DNA of 45,651 nucleotides, taken from assembly GCA_944381475.1 (NCBI GenBank), contig CALWLH010000111.1, positions 1 to 45,651 of the forward strand, written 5' to 3'. The DNA comes from an uncultured Lachnospiraceae bacterium. GTDB lineage: Bacteria > Bacillota > Clostridia > Lachnospirales > Lachnospiraceae. The translations under genes were made by a program, and so were the position numbers. Position 1 is the stretch's first letter. The number at the start of each line of letters is the position of its first letter. Below the pieces are notes generated by a model. That model had not been told where the DNA came from. It made no database searches and saw only the letters and a list, made by a program, of their open reading frames with translations. Below are positions 8,054-16,899 of the stretch, one piece after another.

Positions 8054-8836
8054 ATGGCAAAATACATGGAAAAGGGCGTGGTGCTGTCCCAGAAAAAGCT
8101 GTGCGGGGGCATCTACGACCTGGTATTGCAGACAGAGCATATCGCGGCAGAATCCCGCCCGGGCCAGTTTGTGTCCCTCTACAGCAGCGATGAAGCCCAT
8201 CTCCTTCCCCGGCCCATCAGTCTTTGCGGCATAGACAGGGAGAAATGTACCATTCGCCTTGTATACAGGGTGGTTGGATATGGTACAAAGGAGTTTTCCG
8301 GTCTGGAGCCTGGAGACAGGGTGAAGCTGGTGGGGCCTCTTGGAAACGGGTTCACCCTATCGGATAAAAAGGCGCTGGTGGTGGGCGGCGGCATCGGAAT
8401 TCCCCCCATGCTGGAAACCGCAAAGGCGCTGGCTTTTTCCGGCATGAAGAGGGAGGATATTCAGATCGTGCTGGGGTACAGGGATATTTGCTTTTTAAAG
8501 GAAGAGTTTGAACAGTACGGTACTGTGACTGTGGCCACAGAGGATGGCAGCACAGGGACAAAGGGCAATGTGCTGGACGCCATTGGGGCGTATAAGCTTC
8601 AGGGCGATGTGATTTATTCCTGCGGCCCTGCTCCCATGCTTCGGGCCCTCAAAGCCTATGCAAAAGAGCAGGGGATGGAGTGCTACCTGTCCCTGGAGGA
8701 GCGCATGGCCTGCGGTATCGGCGCCTGCCTGGGCTGTGTCTGCAAGTCCAAGGATGTGGATCACCATTCCTATGTAAACAATAAGCGCGTCTGCGCGGAT
8801 GGGCCTGTATTTCACGCAGAGGAGGTGGAGCTGTAA
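8054..8836 (+). CDS. pyrK: Dihydroorotate dehydrogenase electron-transfer subunit
   Basis: This 260-residue flavo-iron-sulfur protein passes electrons from PyrD to NAD+. It has a ferredoxin-reductase-like FAD part (RPISLCG), an NAD-binding part (GGGIGIPPML) and a 2Fe-2S cysteine cluster at the end (ACGIGACLGCVC, then VCADGP). Its presence shows that PyrD is the NAD-linked class 1B enzyme. Its stop overlaps the pyrD start in TAATG, typical of translational coupling between the two subunits. Confidence 0.96.
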   Translation: MAKYMEKGVVLSQKKLCGGIYDLVLQTEHIAAESRPGQFVSLYSSDEAHLLPRPISLCGIDREKCTIRLVYRVVGYGTKEFSGLEPGDRVKLVGPLGNGFTLSDKKALVVGGGIGIPPMLETAKALAFSGMKREDIQIVLGYRDICFLKEEFEQYGTVTVATEDGSTGTKGNVLDAIGAYKLQGDVIYSCGPAPMLRALKAYAKEQGMECYLSLEERMACGIGACLGCVCKSKDVDHHSYVNNKRVCADGPVFHAEEVEL

Positions 8837-9738
8837 TGAATACTTCAGTGAATTTGTGCGGTGTGGAGCTGAAAAACCCGGTATTAGAGTGCTCCGGAAC
8901 CTTCGGCTCCGGCATGGAATACAGTGAATTTGTGGATTTAAACCGTCTTGGGGGCGTGGTGACCAAGGGTGTAGCCAGCGTACCCTGGCCGGGAAATCCT
9001 GTGCCCCGGATAGCGGAGACTCCCAGCGGCATGTTAAACGCCATCGGTCTGCAAAATCCAGGAATCGATGTATTCTGCAGCAGGGACATTCCCTTCCTGA
9101 AACAGTTTGACACCAAGATTATCGTCAATGTCTGCGGAAAGAGCGCCGAGGAATACATCCAGGTGGTGGACAGGCTGGCGGAGGAGCCGGTGGATCTTCT
9201 GGAAATCAATATTTCCTGCCCCAATGTGAAGGAGGGCGGAATCGCCTTTGGCCAGGACCCCAAATCCGCGGAGGCCATCACCAGGGCGGTGAAGGATCAC
9301 GCGAAACAGCCGGTGATCATGAAGCTCAGCCCGAACGTGACGGATATCACCGCCATGGCGAAGGCCGCGGAGGCCGGGGGCGCAGACATGATCTCCCTCA
9401 TCAACACCATTACTGGCATGAAGATCGATGTAAACAGAAAAACCTTCGCTCTGGCAAACAAAACCGGAGGACTCTCAGGCCCCTGTATCCGGCCTGTGGC
9501 AGTGCGGATGGTCTACCAGGCGGCCCATGCGGTAAATATTCCCGTGATCGGCATGGGGGGAATTACCTGCTCGGAGGATGCTCTGGAATTTATTCTGGCC
9601 GGAGCCAGCGCAGTTGCTGTGGGCACTGCAAACTTTTCAAATCCCCGGGCCACGCTGGATGTGATCGAAGGCATCGAGGAGTATATGCGGCGCTGCGGCG
9701 TGAAGGATATTCATGAGCTCATCGGCGCTGTAAAGTAA
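8836..9738 (+). CDS. pyrD: Dihydroorotate dehydrogenase, class 1B catalytic subunit
   Basis: This 300-residue FMN barrel protein oxidises dihydroorotate to orotate. NISCPNVKEGG carries the catalytic Cys of class 1 enzymes, and GMGGI and the C-terminal AVGTANF form the FMN phosphate site. The start overlaps the pyrK stop by one base, and GGAGGTGGAG lies at the end of pyrK. It works as a heterotetramer with PyrK. Confidence 0.97.
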   Translation: MNTSVNLCGVELKNPVLECSGTFGSGMEYSEFVDLNRLGGVVTKGVASVPWPGNPVPRIAETPSGMLNAIGLQNPGIDVFCSRDIPFLKQFDTKIIVNVCGKSAEEYIQVVDRLAEEPVDLLEINISCPNVKEGGIAFGQDPKSAEAITRAVKDHAKQPVIMKLSPNVTDITAMAKAAEAGGADMISLINTITGMKIDVNRKTFALANKTGGLSGPCIRPVAVRMVYQAAHAVNIPVIGMGGITCSEDALEFILAGASAVAVGTANFSNPRATLDVIEGIEEYMRRCGVKDIHELIGAVK

Positions 9739-9742
9739 AAAT

Positions 9743-9764
9743 ACCCGGCACAATGTGTGCGGGT
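9743..9764 (+). other. Hairpin between pyrD and pyrE
   Basis: The arms ACCCGGCACA and TGTGCGGGT pair around a short loop with one bulged base. No T-run follows, so it is more likely a partial attenuator or an mRNA end-protecting hairpin than a full terminator. It lies in the 78-base gap before pyrE. Confidence 0.45.
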
Positions 9765-9816
9765 TCAGGTAGACAAAAGCGCGTAATTGTGATAAATAAT
9801 ATAAGGAGAGTAGGAC

Positions 9817-10491
9817 ATGGAGCAGTATAAGCAGGAATTTATTGAATTTATGATTGACTGTAATGTTTTAAAGTTCGGGGATTTTACACTTAAAAGCGGA
9901 AGAAAATCCCCCTTTTTCATGAATGCAGGCGCCTATGTGACCGGGTCGCAGCTGATGAAGCTGGGAGAATACTACGCACAGGCCATTTACAAGGATTACG
10001 GCGCAGATTTTGATGTGCTGTTTGGGCCCGCATATAAGGGCATTCCCTTGAGCGTTGCCACATGCATCGCCTTTTCCAGGCTTTATGATAAGGAGATCCG
10101 TTACTGCTCCAACAGAAAAGAGGCGAAGGATCACGGAGACGCCGGCATCCTTCTTGGAAGTCCCATCAAGGACGGCGACCGGGTGGTTGTCATCGAGGAT
10201 GTGACCACCTCTGGAAAGTCCATGGAGGAGACGATTCCCATTCTTCGCGCCCAGGGAGACGTGGATATCATTGGCCTTGAGGTATCCCTGAACCGCTGCG
10301 AGCGGGGCAAGGGGGAGAAGGGGGCGCTGGATGAGATCAGGGAGCTGTACGGCTTTGAAACCAATGCCATCGTTACCATGAAGGAGGTTGTGGAGTATCT
10401 GTACAACCGGGAGTACAAGGGGCGGATCGTCATTGACGACCAGTTAAAGAGGGCCATTGACGCATATTATGAGATTTACGGTGTAAAATGA
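9817..10491 (+). CDS. pyrE: Orotate phosphoribosyltransferase
   Basis: This 224-residue enzyme joins orotate and PRPP to give OMP. The PRPP motif VVVIEDVTTSGKS is intact, as is the substrate hood FTLKSGRKSPFF near the start. AAGGAGAG precedes the ATG. It completes the late pyrimidine pathway with pyrC, pyrD, pyrK and pyrF. Carbamoyl-phosphate synthase and aspartate transcarbamylase genes are not in the window. Confidence 0.97.
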   Translation: MEQYKQEFIEFMIDCNVLKFGDFTLKSGRKSPFFMNAGAYVTGSQLMKLGEYYAQAIYKDYGADFDVLFGPAYKGIPLSVATCIAFSRLYDKEIRYCSNRKEAKDHGDAGILLGSPIKDGDRVVVIEDVTTSGKSMEETIPILRAQGDVDIIGLEVSLNRCERGKGEKGALDEIRELYGFETNAIVTMKEVVEYLYNREYKGRIVIDDQLKRAIDAYYEIYGVK

Positions 10492-10541
10492 TTATAACAG
10501 AAGCAAAGGCTTTGTATCAAAGTTTGGAAAGGGAGGTTTTT

Positions 10542-10694
10542 ATGAAGCAGAAAACATGCAGAAAGCTGGCTGTGGCAGGAGCAGGAGGCATAGCAGTAGG
10601 GGTGGTTATGCTCGTCGGCGGTATTGTATGCGGTATTTTGAGCATCGTGAACGGCGCCGTTGTGCTGGGCAGCAGAAAGGATCTGGAGATTTAA
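10542..10694 (+). CDS. 50-residue glycine-rich membrane peptide
   Basis: The small frame starts at an ATG behind a strong GGGAGG and encodes a basic N-terminus (MKQKTCRKL) followed by a hydrophobic Gly/Val/Ile stretch of about 38 residues. That stretch is long enough for one long or two short membrane segments, and a polar KDLEI tail follows. An in-frame ATG at 10488 overlaps the pyrE stop but has no good ribosome site. It sits between the pyrimidine and purine genes on the same strand. I do not recognise a family. The good ribosome site and clean context favour a real gene. Confidence 0.6.
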   Translation: MKQKTCRKLAVAGAGGIAVGVVMLVGGIVCGILSIVNGAVVLGSRKDLEI

Positions 10695-10730
10695 GTGTTT
10701 CACAAAAAGAACAAATTTTAGGAGGAAACT

Positions 10731-11756
10731 ATGGATTACAAAAATTCTGGCGTTGATATCGAGGCCGGGTACAAATCAGTGGAGCTTATGAAAAAGCATA
10801 TTGCAAAGACTATGCGCCCGGAGGTGCTGGGAGGAATCGGCGGTTTTTCCGGCGCCTTCTCCATGAAGAGCTTCTGCGATATGGAGGAACCCACCTTGGT
10901 TTCCGGCACGGACGGCGTGGGCACGAAGATCAAGCTGGCATTTATTCTGGACAAGCATGACACCATCGGCATTGACTGCGTGGCCATGTGCGTCAACGAT
11001 ATTGCCTGCGGGGGAGGAGAGCCCCTGTTTTTCCTGGACTATATCGCCTGCGGAAAGAATATCCCTGAGAAGATTGCAGAAATCGTCGGCGGTGTGGCTG
11101 AAGGCTGTTCCCAGGCCGGGGCGGCTCTGATCGGCGGCGAGACCGCAGAGCACCCGGGCCTGATGCCGGAGGATGAGTACGATCTGGCAGGCTTCGCGGT
11201 GGGCATCGTTGATAGAAAAGACATGATCACCGGGGAGAACATCAAGCCCGGAGACGCGCTGGTAGGCATCGCTTCCTCCGGCGTGCATTCCAACGGCTTT
11301 TCCTTAGTCCGGAAAATCTTTCCCATGGAGAAGGAAGCCCTGAATACATATTATGATGAGCTTGGAACAACCCTGGGCGAGGCATTGCTTGCTCCCACCA
11401 GAATCTATGTAAAAGCATTAAAGAGCGTGAAGGAAGCCGGCGTTACCATCAAGGGCTGCAGCCATATTACAGGCGGCGGCTTCTATGAAAATATTCCCAG
11501 AATGCTTCCGGAGGGCGTTCACGCGAATGTGAAGAAGGACAGCTATCCTGTTCCCCCTATTTTCAAGCTGATGGCTGAGAAGGGATATGTGGAGGAGCAT
11601 GTGATGTATAACACCTACAACATGGGTATCGGTATGCTTTTGGCTGTGGATCCCAGGGATGTGGAAAAGACCATTGGGGCCCTTGGAGCTTCCGGCGAAA
11701 AGGCATATCTGGTAGGTGAAATCACGGCCGGCGAAAAGGGAGTGACTGTATGCTGA
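10731..11756 (+). CDS. purM: Phosphoribosylformylglycinamidine cyclo-ligase (AIR synthetase)
   Basis: This 341-residue enzyme closes the imidazole ring of AIR using ATP. It shows the start DYKNSGVDIEAG, GTDGVGTKIKLA, the CVNDI stretch and GGETAEHPG. The length is normal. AGGAGG precedes the ATG. Its end overlaps purN by 7 bases, so purM and purN are translationally linked. Confidence 0.97.
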   Translation: MDYKNSGVDIEAGYKSVELMKKHIAKTMRPEVLGGIGGFSGAFSMKSFCDMEEPTLVSGTDGVGTKIKLAFILDKHDTIGIDCVAMCVNDIACGGGEPLFFLDYIACGKNIPEKIAEIVGGVAEGCSQAGAALIGGETAEHPGLMPEDEYDLAGFAVGIVDRKDMITGENIKPGDALVGIASSGVHSNGFSLVRKIFPMEKEALNTYYDELGTTLGEALLAPTRIYVKALKSVKEAGVTIKGCSHITGGGFYENIPRMLPEGVHANVKKDSYPVPPIFKLMAEKGYVEEHVMYNTYNMGIGMLLAVDPRDVEKTIGALGASGEKAYLVGEITAGEKGVTVC

Positions 11757-12379
11757 GGATCGGTGTGCTGGTGTCCGGGGGAGGAACAAATCTGCAGGCC
11801 ATCATCGACAAAATAGGAAGCGGGGAGATTGCCGACACAGAGATTGCATTTGTCATCAGCAACAACAAAAACGCGTATGCCCTTACCAGGGCAAAAAAGG
11901 CGGGAATACCTGCTGCGTGCATTTCCCCGAAGGACTATGAAACCAGGGCACAGTTTGAGGAGGCGCTTCTTCACGCCGTGGATTCCTACCAGGCGGATTT
12001 GATCGTGCTGGCAGGATACCTGGTAATCATCCCCCAGCTCATGATCAGAAAATACAGGAACCGCATCATCAACATCCATCCCTCCCTGATCCCCTCCTTT
12101 TGCGGGACAGGCTGCTATGGGTTAAAGGTTCATGAGAAGGCGCTTGCAAGGGGCGTGAAGGTGTCGGGAGCCACGGTGCATTTTGTGGACGAGGGCACGG
12201 ATACCGGGCCGATTATTCTGCAAAAGGCCGTGGAGGTTTTGGAGGGCGATACCCCGGAGGTTTTGCAGAGGCGGGTTATGGAACAGGCGGAGTGGGTGAT
12301 TTTGCCCAAGGCCATTGATCTGATCGCAAAAGGGAACGTCCGTGTCGAGGATGGAATCGCCCATGTGACAGAGCGGTAG
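11750..12379 (+). CDS. purN: Phosphoribosylglycinamide formyltransferase
   Basis: This 209-residue folate-dependent enzyme formylates GAR. It has the opening RIGVLVSGGGTNLQAI, the active-site Asn-X-His in NIHPSLIPSF and VSGATVHFVDEGTDTG. The family's usual PSFPG is CGTGCYG here, a loop variant common in clostridia as I recall. It overlaps purM by 7 bases and is followed by purD. Confidence 0.97.
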   Translation: MLRIGVLVSGGGTNLQAIIDKIGSGEIADTEIAFVISNNKNAYALTRAKKAGIPAACISPKDYETRAQFEEALLHAVDSYQADLIVLAGYLVIIPQLMIRKYRNRIINIHPSLIPSFCGTGCYGLKVHEKALARGVKVSGATVHFVDEGTDTGPIILQKAVEVLEGDTPEVLQRRVMEQAEWVILPKAIDLIAKGNVRVEDGIAHVTER

Positions 12380-12403
12380 AACATATAAAAGGAGACTTGA
12401 ACA

Positions 12404-13675
12404 ATGAAGGTACTGGTAGTTGGAGGCGGCGGCAGAGAGCATGCCATCTGCTGGAAGATCGCCCAGAGCAGCAGGGTAGATAAAATATATTGCGCGCCGG
12501 GGAACGCGGGCATTGCCTCCGTGGCGGAGTGCGTGCCCATCGGCGCCATGGAATTTGACAAGCTGGTTGCCTTTGCGAAGGAGAAGGCCATTGACCTGAC
12601 CGTTGTGGGTATGGACGACCCATTGGTGGGGGGAATCGTGGATGCGTTTCAGGCGGAAGGTCTGAAGGTGTTTGGCCCCGAGAAGAAGGCCGCGATCCTG
12701 GAGGGCTCCAAGGCATTTTCCAAGGAGCTGATGAAAAAGTACAATATTCCCACAGCGGCCTATGAAACCTTTGATAATCCGGAGGCTGCTCTTGCATACC
12801 TGGAGACCGCCCCCATGCCTGTGGTTTTAAAGGCGGATGGATTGGCTCTTGGAAAGGGAGTGCTGATCTGTCAGAATCTGGAGGAGGCAAGGGCCGGTGT
12901 CAAAACCCTGATGCTGGACAAGCAGTTTGGCTCCGCCGGAGACCGGATCGTGGTGGAGGAGTTCATGACAGGACGGGAGGTTTCCGTTCTATCCTTCGTT
13001 GACGGAAAGACCATCAGGATTATGACCTCCGCCCAGGATCACAAGAGGGCAAAGGACGGAGACCAGGGCCTAAATACCGGCGGCATGGGAACCTTCAGCC
13101 CCAGCCCCTTCTATACTAAAGAGGTGGATGAATTTTGCAGAAGGTACATCTACCAGGCTACCGTGGATGCCATGGCAGCGGAGGGAAGAGCCTTCAAGGG
13201 CGTCATATTCTTCGGGCTGATGCTCACAGGTAACGGACCCAAGGTGCTGGAGTACAATGCCAGATTCGGCGACCCGGAGACCCAGGTTGTGCTTCCCCGT
13301 ATGAAGAATGACATCATGGACGTGTTTGAGGCCTGTGTGGAGGGTACCCTGGACAAGATCGACCTGGAGTTTGAGGACAATGCGGCGGTTTGCGTGGTTT
13401 TGGCAAGCGACGGTTACCCGGAGCACTATGAGAAGGGCTTTGAGATCCGGGGACTGGAAAACTTTGAGGGAAGCCCGGACCGGTTTGTGTTCCACGCAGG
13501 GAGCAAATTCGCAGAGGGAAAAATCGTCACAAACGGCGGCCGCGTGCTGGGCGTGACTGCCCTTGGAAAAGATCTGAAGGAGGCCCGGGCAAATGCCTAT
13601 GCAGCCACGGAACTCATCGATTTTGACAATAAATACAAGAGAAATGATATCGGAAAGGCGATTGACGAGGCTTAA
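12404..13675 (+). CDS. purD: Phosphoribosylamine-glycine ligase (GAR synthetase)
   Basis: This 423-residue ATP-grasp enzyme joins phosphoribosylamine and glycine. The N-terminal VLVVGGGGREHAI, the ATP-grasp KADGLALGKGV and the metal-site EYNARFGDPETQ are all present. AAAGGAG precedes the ATG. It is the last purine gene of the purM-N-D group; purF, purE and purC are not in the window. Confidence 0.97.
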   Translation: MKVLVVGGGGREHAICWKIAQSSRVDKIYCAPGNAGIASVAECVPIGAMEFDKLVAFAKEKAIDLTVVGMDDPLVGGIVDAFQAEGLKVFGPEKKAAILEGSKAFSKELMKKYNIPTAAYETFDNPEAALAYLETAPMPVVLKADGLALGKGVLICQNLEEARAGVKTLMLDKQFGSAGDRIVVEEFMTGREVSVLSFVDGKTIRIMTSAQDHKRAKDGDQGLNTGGMGTFSPSPFYTKEVDEFCRRYIYQATVDAMAAEGRAFKGVIFFGLMLTGNGPKVLEYNARFGDPETQVVLPRMKNDIMDVFEACVEGTLDKIDLEFEDNAAVCVVLASDGYPEHYEKGFEIRGLENFEGSPDRFVFHAGSKFAEGKIVTNGGRVLGVTALGKDLKEARANAYAATELIDFDNKYKRNDIGKAIDEA

Positions 13676-13680
13676 TTGTC

Positions 13681-14889
13681 ATGGAAGTTTACGAGATATT
13701 GAAGACGCTGGCGATCATCATTGCCGTAGCTGAATTTTGCGGCCTGATTGCCAGAAAGTGCAGGGCGCCCCAGGTGGTGGGGCAGATTATAGCCGGACTG
13801 CTGATCGGCCCCAGTGTTTTTGGCCTTGTGGAGCAAAGTGATTTTATCAATGATATGGCGGAGATCGGCGTTATCCTGCTGATGTTCTCCGCAGGACTTG
13901 GAACAAATTTAAAACAGCTGATGCAGGTGGGCTTTAAGGCGCTGCTGATTGCCTGCTGCGGTGTGCTGATCCCTCTCATCGGAGGGACTGTGCTGGCATC
14001 CTGCTTTCTGGGGTTTGCCCCGGTGGGCAGCGAGGAGTTTCTTCGGAATGTGTTCTTTGGAGTGATTATGACGGCCACATCCGTCAGCATCACGGTTCAG
14101 GCTCTCCGGGATCTGGGGCGTCTAAACGGGGAGATTGGCACCACCATTATGAGCGCCGCCATTATCGATGATGTGCTGGGAATCATTGTGCTGACCTTTG
14201 TGGTAAGCCTCCGGGATCCCAACACCAATCTGGGCGCAATCGTTTTCCAGAATGTTGTGTTCTTTGCCCTGGCGGTTGTGGGGGGCTACTTGAGCTATAA
14301 GCTTTTTGTGTGGCTTGACAAGCGCTATGAGCACCATAGGAGAATCCCCATCTTAAGCATCTGCTTCTGCTTTGCCCTGTCCTATATCGCGCAGCATTAT
14401 TTTGGCATCGCAGACATCACGGGAGCCTACGTGGCGGGGATCGTTCTCTGCAGCATCCATGATGCGGAGTATATCGCAAGGCGAACGGATATCAATTCCT
14501 ACATGATCTTTGGCCCTCTGTTTTTTGCCAGTATCGGACTCAAGACCGAGATCAGTGGAATGGATATGGCGCTGCTGCTGTTCTCCGCGGGCTTTGTAGT
14601 GGTGGCTCTGGTGACAAAGATCATCGGCTGCGGCCTGTGTGCCAAGGCTTTCGGCCATAGCTGGAAGGACAGCCTGAAGGTGGGCGTGGGCATGATGACC
14701 AGAGGCGAGGTGGCTTTGGTGGTGGCGCAGAAGGGCCTGGATATCGGTCTCATCGATTCCAGATATTTCACCGCAGTTATTCTGCTTATTATCGTTTCAT
14801 CCGTGATTACTCCTATAGTGCTGAAGGTTCTGTATCGGGGGGAGCCGCCGGAACAGGCTGAGCAAGCCCCTGCAGCTCAAAGTGTATAA
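13681..14889 (+). CDS. CPA2-family cation/proton antiporter
   Basis: This 402-residue protein has about 12 hydrophobic segments and the motifs of monovalent cation:proton antiporter-2 proteins. These are QVVGQIIAGLLIGPSVFG in the second helix, the DDVLGI pair of acidic residues in the transport core and GPLFFASIGLK. It has no TrkA-N domain after the membrane part, so it resembles NapA/GerN rather than full KefB. The exchanged ion (Na+ or K+) cannot be told. It begins 5 bases after purD and ends before a terminator, so it seems to be the last gene of the long run. Confidence 0.9.
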   Translation: MEVYEILKTLAIIIAVAEFCGLIARKCRAPQVVGQIIAGLLIGPSVFGLVEQSDFINDMAEIGVILLMFSAGLGTNLKQLMQVGFKALLIACCGVLIPLIGGTVLASCFLGFAPVGSEEFLRNVFFGVIMTATSVSITVQALRDLGRLNGEIGTTIMSAAIIDDVLGIIVLTFVVSLRDPNTNLGAIVFQNVVFFALAVVGGYLSYKLFVWLDKRYEHHRRIPILSICFCFALSYIAQHYFGIADITGAYVAGIVLCSIHDAEYIARRTDINSYMIFGPLFFASIGLKTEISGMDMALLLFSAGFVVVALVTKIIGCGLCAKAFGHSWKDSLKVGVGMMTRGEVALVVAQKGLDIGLIDSRYFTAVILLIIVSSVITPIVLKVLYRGEPPEQAEQAPAAQSV

Positions 14890-14914
14890 GCTGCGTCAAA
14901 TGAATATGTCGTTC

Positions 14915-14947
14915 AAAAAACCTGTCTCTGCGGAGAGAGGTTTTTTT
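14915..14947 (+). terminator. Terminator closing the pur-antiporter run
   Basis: The arms AAAAAACCTGTCTC and GAGAGAGGTTTTTT pair with one mismatch around a short loop and run into a tract of seven or more Ts. It lies 26 bases after the antiporter stop. Confidence 0.85.
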
Positions 14948-15078
14948 GTTTTGAAGGCTTTCTGAATATTTTATGAAAAATTTTAGAAATTGTGGTTTTT
15001 GAAAATGTTTTGTGCTAAGATGTCAGAAAGCAGGAAGTCCCCTTATGGGTATAAATCAATGTCAGGGAAGTGGTCAGG

Positions 15079-15867
15079 ATGGAAAGGGTAGTTATCAGGG
15101 ATCTTGTTATAGGAGAAGGAAGGCCAAAGATCTGTCTTCCTATTGTCGAAACGAAAGAGGAAGAGATCCTGAAGGAGGCTGAACACATCCGAAAATCAAA
15201 GCTGGCGGATCTGGTGGAATGGCGGGGGGATTTCTTTGAGGGACTTTTTGATGAAAGCGGAAAGATTGACGAGGGGGCTGTTCTGCAGCTCTTAAAGGAG
15301 CTCCGGGACGCACTGGGGAAGCTTCCCCTCCTGTTTACATTTCGCACAAAGCAGGAGGGAGGAAACCGTGAAATCCATGAGCTTTACTATGAAAGCCTTC
15401 TGGAGCTGGTGGCCTCAAGCGGCTACGCGGATCTGATCGATGTGGAAGCGGTCAGAAGGGAAAAGGCGGCGGCCCGGATGATCAAGCGCATTCACTCCCA
15501 CAGGATCCATGCCATTGCCTCCTATCACGATTTTGAAAAAACTCCGGCCAAGGAGGAAATCATCGCTTGCCTGGAACGTATGGAAAAGCTGGGCGCGGAT
15601 ATCTGCAAGATTGCCGTGATGCCCCAGGGCAGAGATGACGTATTCCAGCTGCTTTCCGCCACCTATGAGATGAACGGGCGAAAGACCGGAAAGCCCATCG
15701 TCACCATGTCCATGGGACGGGAGGGAAGCATCAGCAGACTAGTGGGAGAATTCTTCGGCAGCGCCATTACCTTCGGCTGTCTGAAGAATGCCAGCGCCCC
15801 GGGGCAGATCGATGCATTCAAGCTCCAGGCTATGCTCCAGATTATACATGAGAGTTTAACAGAATAG
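15079..15867 (+). CDS. aroD: 3-dehydroquinate dehydratase, type I
   Basis: This 262-residue Schiff-base enzyme of the shikimate pathway has catalytic H150 in SYHDFEKTP, the Schiff-base K177 in DICKIAVM, and a substrate loop with MGREGSISR. I chose the ATG at 15079, with GGGAAG upstream. A GTG at 15070 in the same frame would add three residues but leaves no room for a ribosome site. It stands alone between a terminator and the next promoter. A TGCTAAGAT (15013-15021) could be an extended -10 element, without a good -35. Confidence 0.93.
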   Translation: MERVVIRDLVIGEGRPKICLPIVETKEEEILKEAEHIRKSKLADLVEWRGDFFEGLFDESGKIDEGAVLQLLKELRDALGKLPLLFTFRTKQEGGNREIHELYYESLLELVASSGYADLIDVEAVRREKAAARMIKRIHSHRIHAIASYHDFEKTPAKEEIIACLERMEKLGADICKIAVMPQGRDDVFQLLSATYEMNGRKTGKPIVTMSMGREGSISRLVGEFFGSAITFGCLKNASAPGQIDAFKLQAMLQIIHESLTE

Positions 15868-15938
15868 GGTTGTGTTTTTTGTGACCATATGTGTCAGCGT
15901 TTGACATTTTTACTGAAAATCACCTGAAAAACCTAATT

Positions 15939-15983
15939 TTTCACCGCCTGTCAATGACGGCAGACGCAGTTTCTGCGGTGAAA
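15939..15983 (+). other. Large hairpin between aroD and the SSB-like gene
   Basis: TTTCACCGC (15939-15947) pairs perfectly with GCGGTGAAA (15975-15983). Inside, CGCAG/CTGCG could form a competing hairpin that uses the 3' arm. Only a few bases separate it from the next promoter, so it may end aroD transcripts or shape access to that promoter. No T-run follows. Confidence 0.45.
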
Positions 15984-15988
15984 GCAGT

Positions 15989-16017
15989 TTGACTGAGGGA
16001 ACATTTTCTCTTATAGT
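15989..16017 (+). promoter_or_regulatory. Promoter of the SSB-like gene
   Basis: TTGACT (15989-15994) and TATAGT (16012-16017) are spaced by 17 bases. The start point would give a leader of about 55-60 bases before the ATG at 16082. Confidence 0.8.
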
Positions 16018-16081
16018 GGCATATATAAAAAACATAATCAATTCCGGAGAACCGGAGAATACAGTAGGAAGGAGACATACC

Positions 16082-16807
16082 ATGTCAGAAAAAATAATTG
16101 AGAACAATAGAGTGATTGTAATAGGAAAGATCATTTCCGAGTTTACATTCAGTCATGAGGTTTTTGGAGAAGGGTTTTATACAGTGAACATCTCTGTAAA
16201 CCGCCTGAGCGACCAGGTGGACATTATTCCCCTGCTGGTCAGTGAACGCCTGATCAATGTAAAGGAGAGCTACATTGGCAGAACCGTGGAGGCTGCAGGG
16301 CAGTTTCGCTCCTACAACCGTCACGACGGCGTGAAGAACAAGCTGGTGCTGTCGGTCTTTGTACGGGAGATCATGTTCCGTGAGGAGTTTACGGACTACA
16401 CCAAGACAAACCAGATTTATCTGGATGGCTTTATCTGTAAGGCGCCGATTTACAGAAAGACGCCCCTAGGCAGAGAGATTGCGGATCTGCTGGTTGCGGT
16501 GAACCGTCCATACGGTAAGAGTGATTACATCCCCTGCATTGCCTGGGGAAGAAATGCACGGTTTGCATCCGGCTTTGAGATTGGAACCCATATTCGGTTA
16601 TGGGGAAGAATCCAGAGCAGGGAATATTCCAAAAAGTTTGGTGAGAATGAGATAGAGAAGCGCGTGGCCTATGAAATCTCCATCAATAAGCTGGAGTGCG
16701 TGGATGATGAGCGCCCTGAAAAAACAGAACCCGATCAGGAAAGGGATCTCCACGCACAGGTTCAGAGCTATGGGAGTGATACGGACACCTATGGCTACAA
16801 TGCCTAG
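16082..16807 (+). CDS. Single-stranded DNA-binding protein-like protein with two OB folds
   Basis: This 241-residue protein starts behind GGAAGGAG. Two SSB-like halves can be seen: about residues 8-105 (RVIVIGKIISEFTFSHEVFG, FYTVNISVNR) and about 112-215 (TNQIYLDGFICKAPIYRKTP, DLLVAVNR, YIPCIAWGRNA, GTHIRLWGRIQSREY). The second half is closer to classical SSB. The acidic tail is weak and the end (TDTYGYNA) does not match the DDDIPF-type partner-binding tip of replicative SSB. It is probably a paralogue rather than the main Ssb; its role is unknown. It has its own promoter. Confidence 0.8.
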   Translation: MSEKIIENNRVIVIGKIISEFTFSHEVFGEGFYTVNISVNRLSDQVDIIPLLVSERLINVKESYIGRTVEAAGQFRSYNRHDGVKNKLVLSVFVREIMFREEFTDYTKTNQIYLDGFICKAPIYRKTPLGREIADLLVAVNRPYGKSDYIPCIAWGRNARFASGFEIGTHIRLWGRIQSREYSKKFGENEIEKRVAYEISINKLECVDDERPEKTEPDQERDLHAQVQSYGSDTDTYGYNA

Positions 16808-16852
16808 AAACGCCTTTTGCTTTTAGAACAGAGGGGATTTCGTTAAAAACTA

Positions 16853-16881
16853 TTGACAATCCAACAGGATTTGAGTATATT
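16853..16881 (+). promoter_or_regulatory. Promoter of the lysine riboswitch-dapAB unit
   Basis: TTGACA (16853-16858) and TATATT (16876-16881) are exactly 17 bases apart, a consensus vegetative promoter. The riboswitch begins a few bases after the expected start point. Confidence 0.88.
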
Positions 16882-16899
16882 ATAGTTGATGAAAATATG

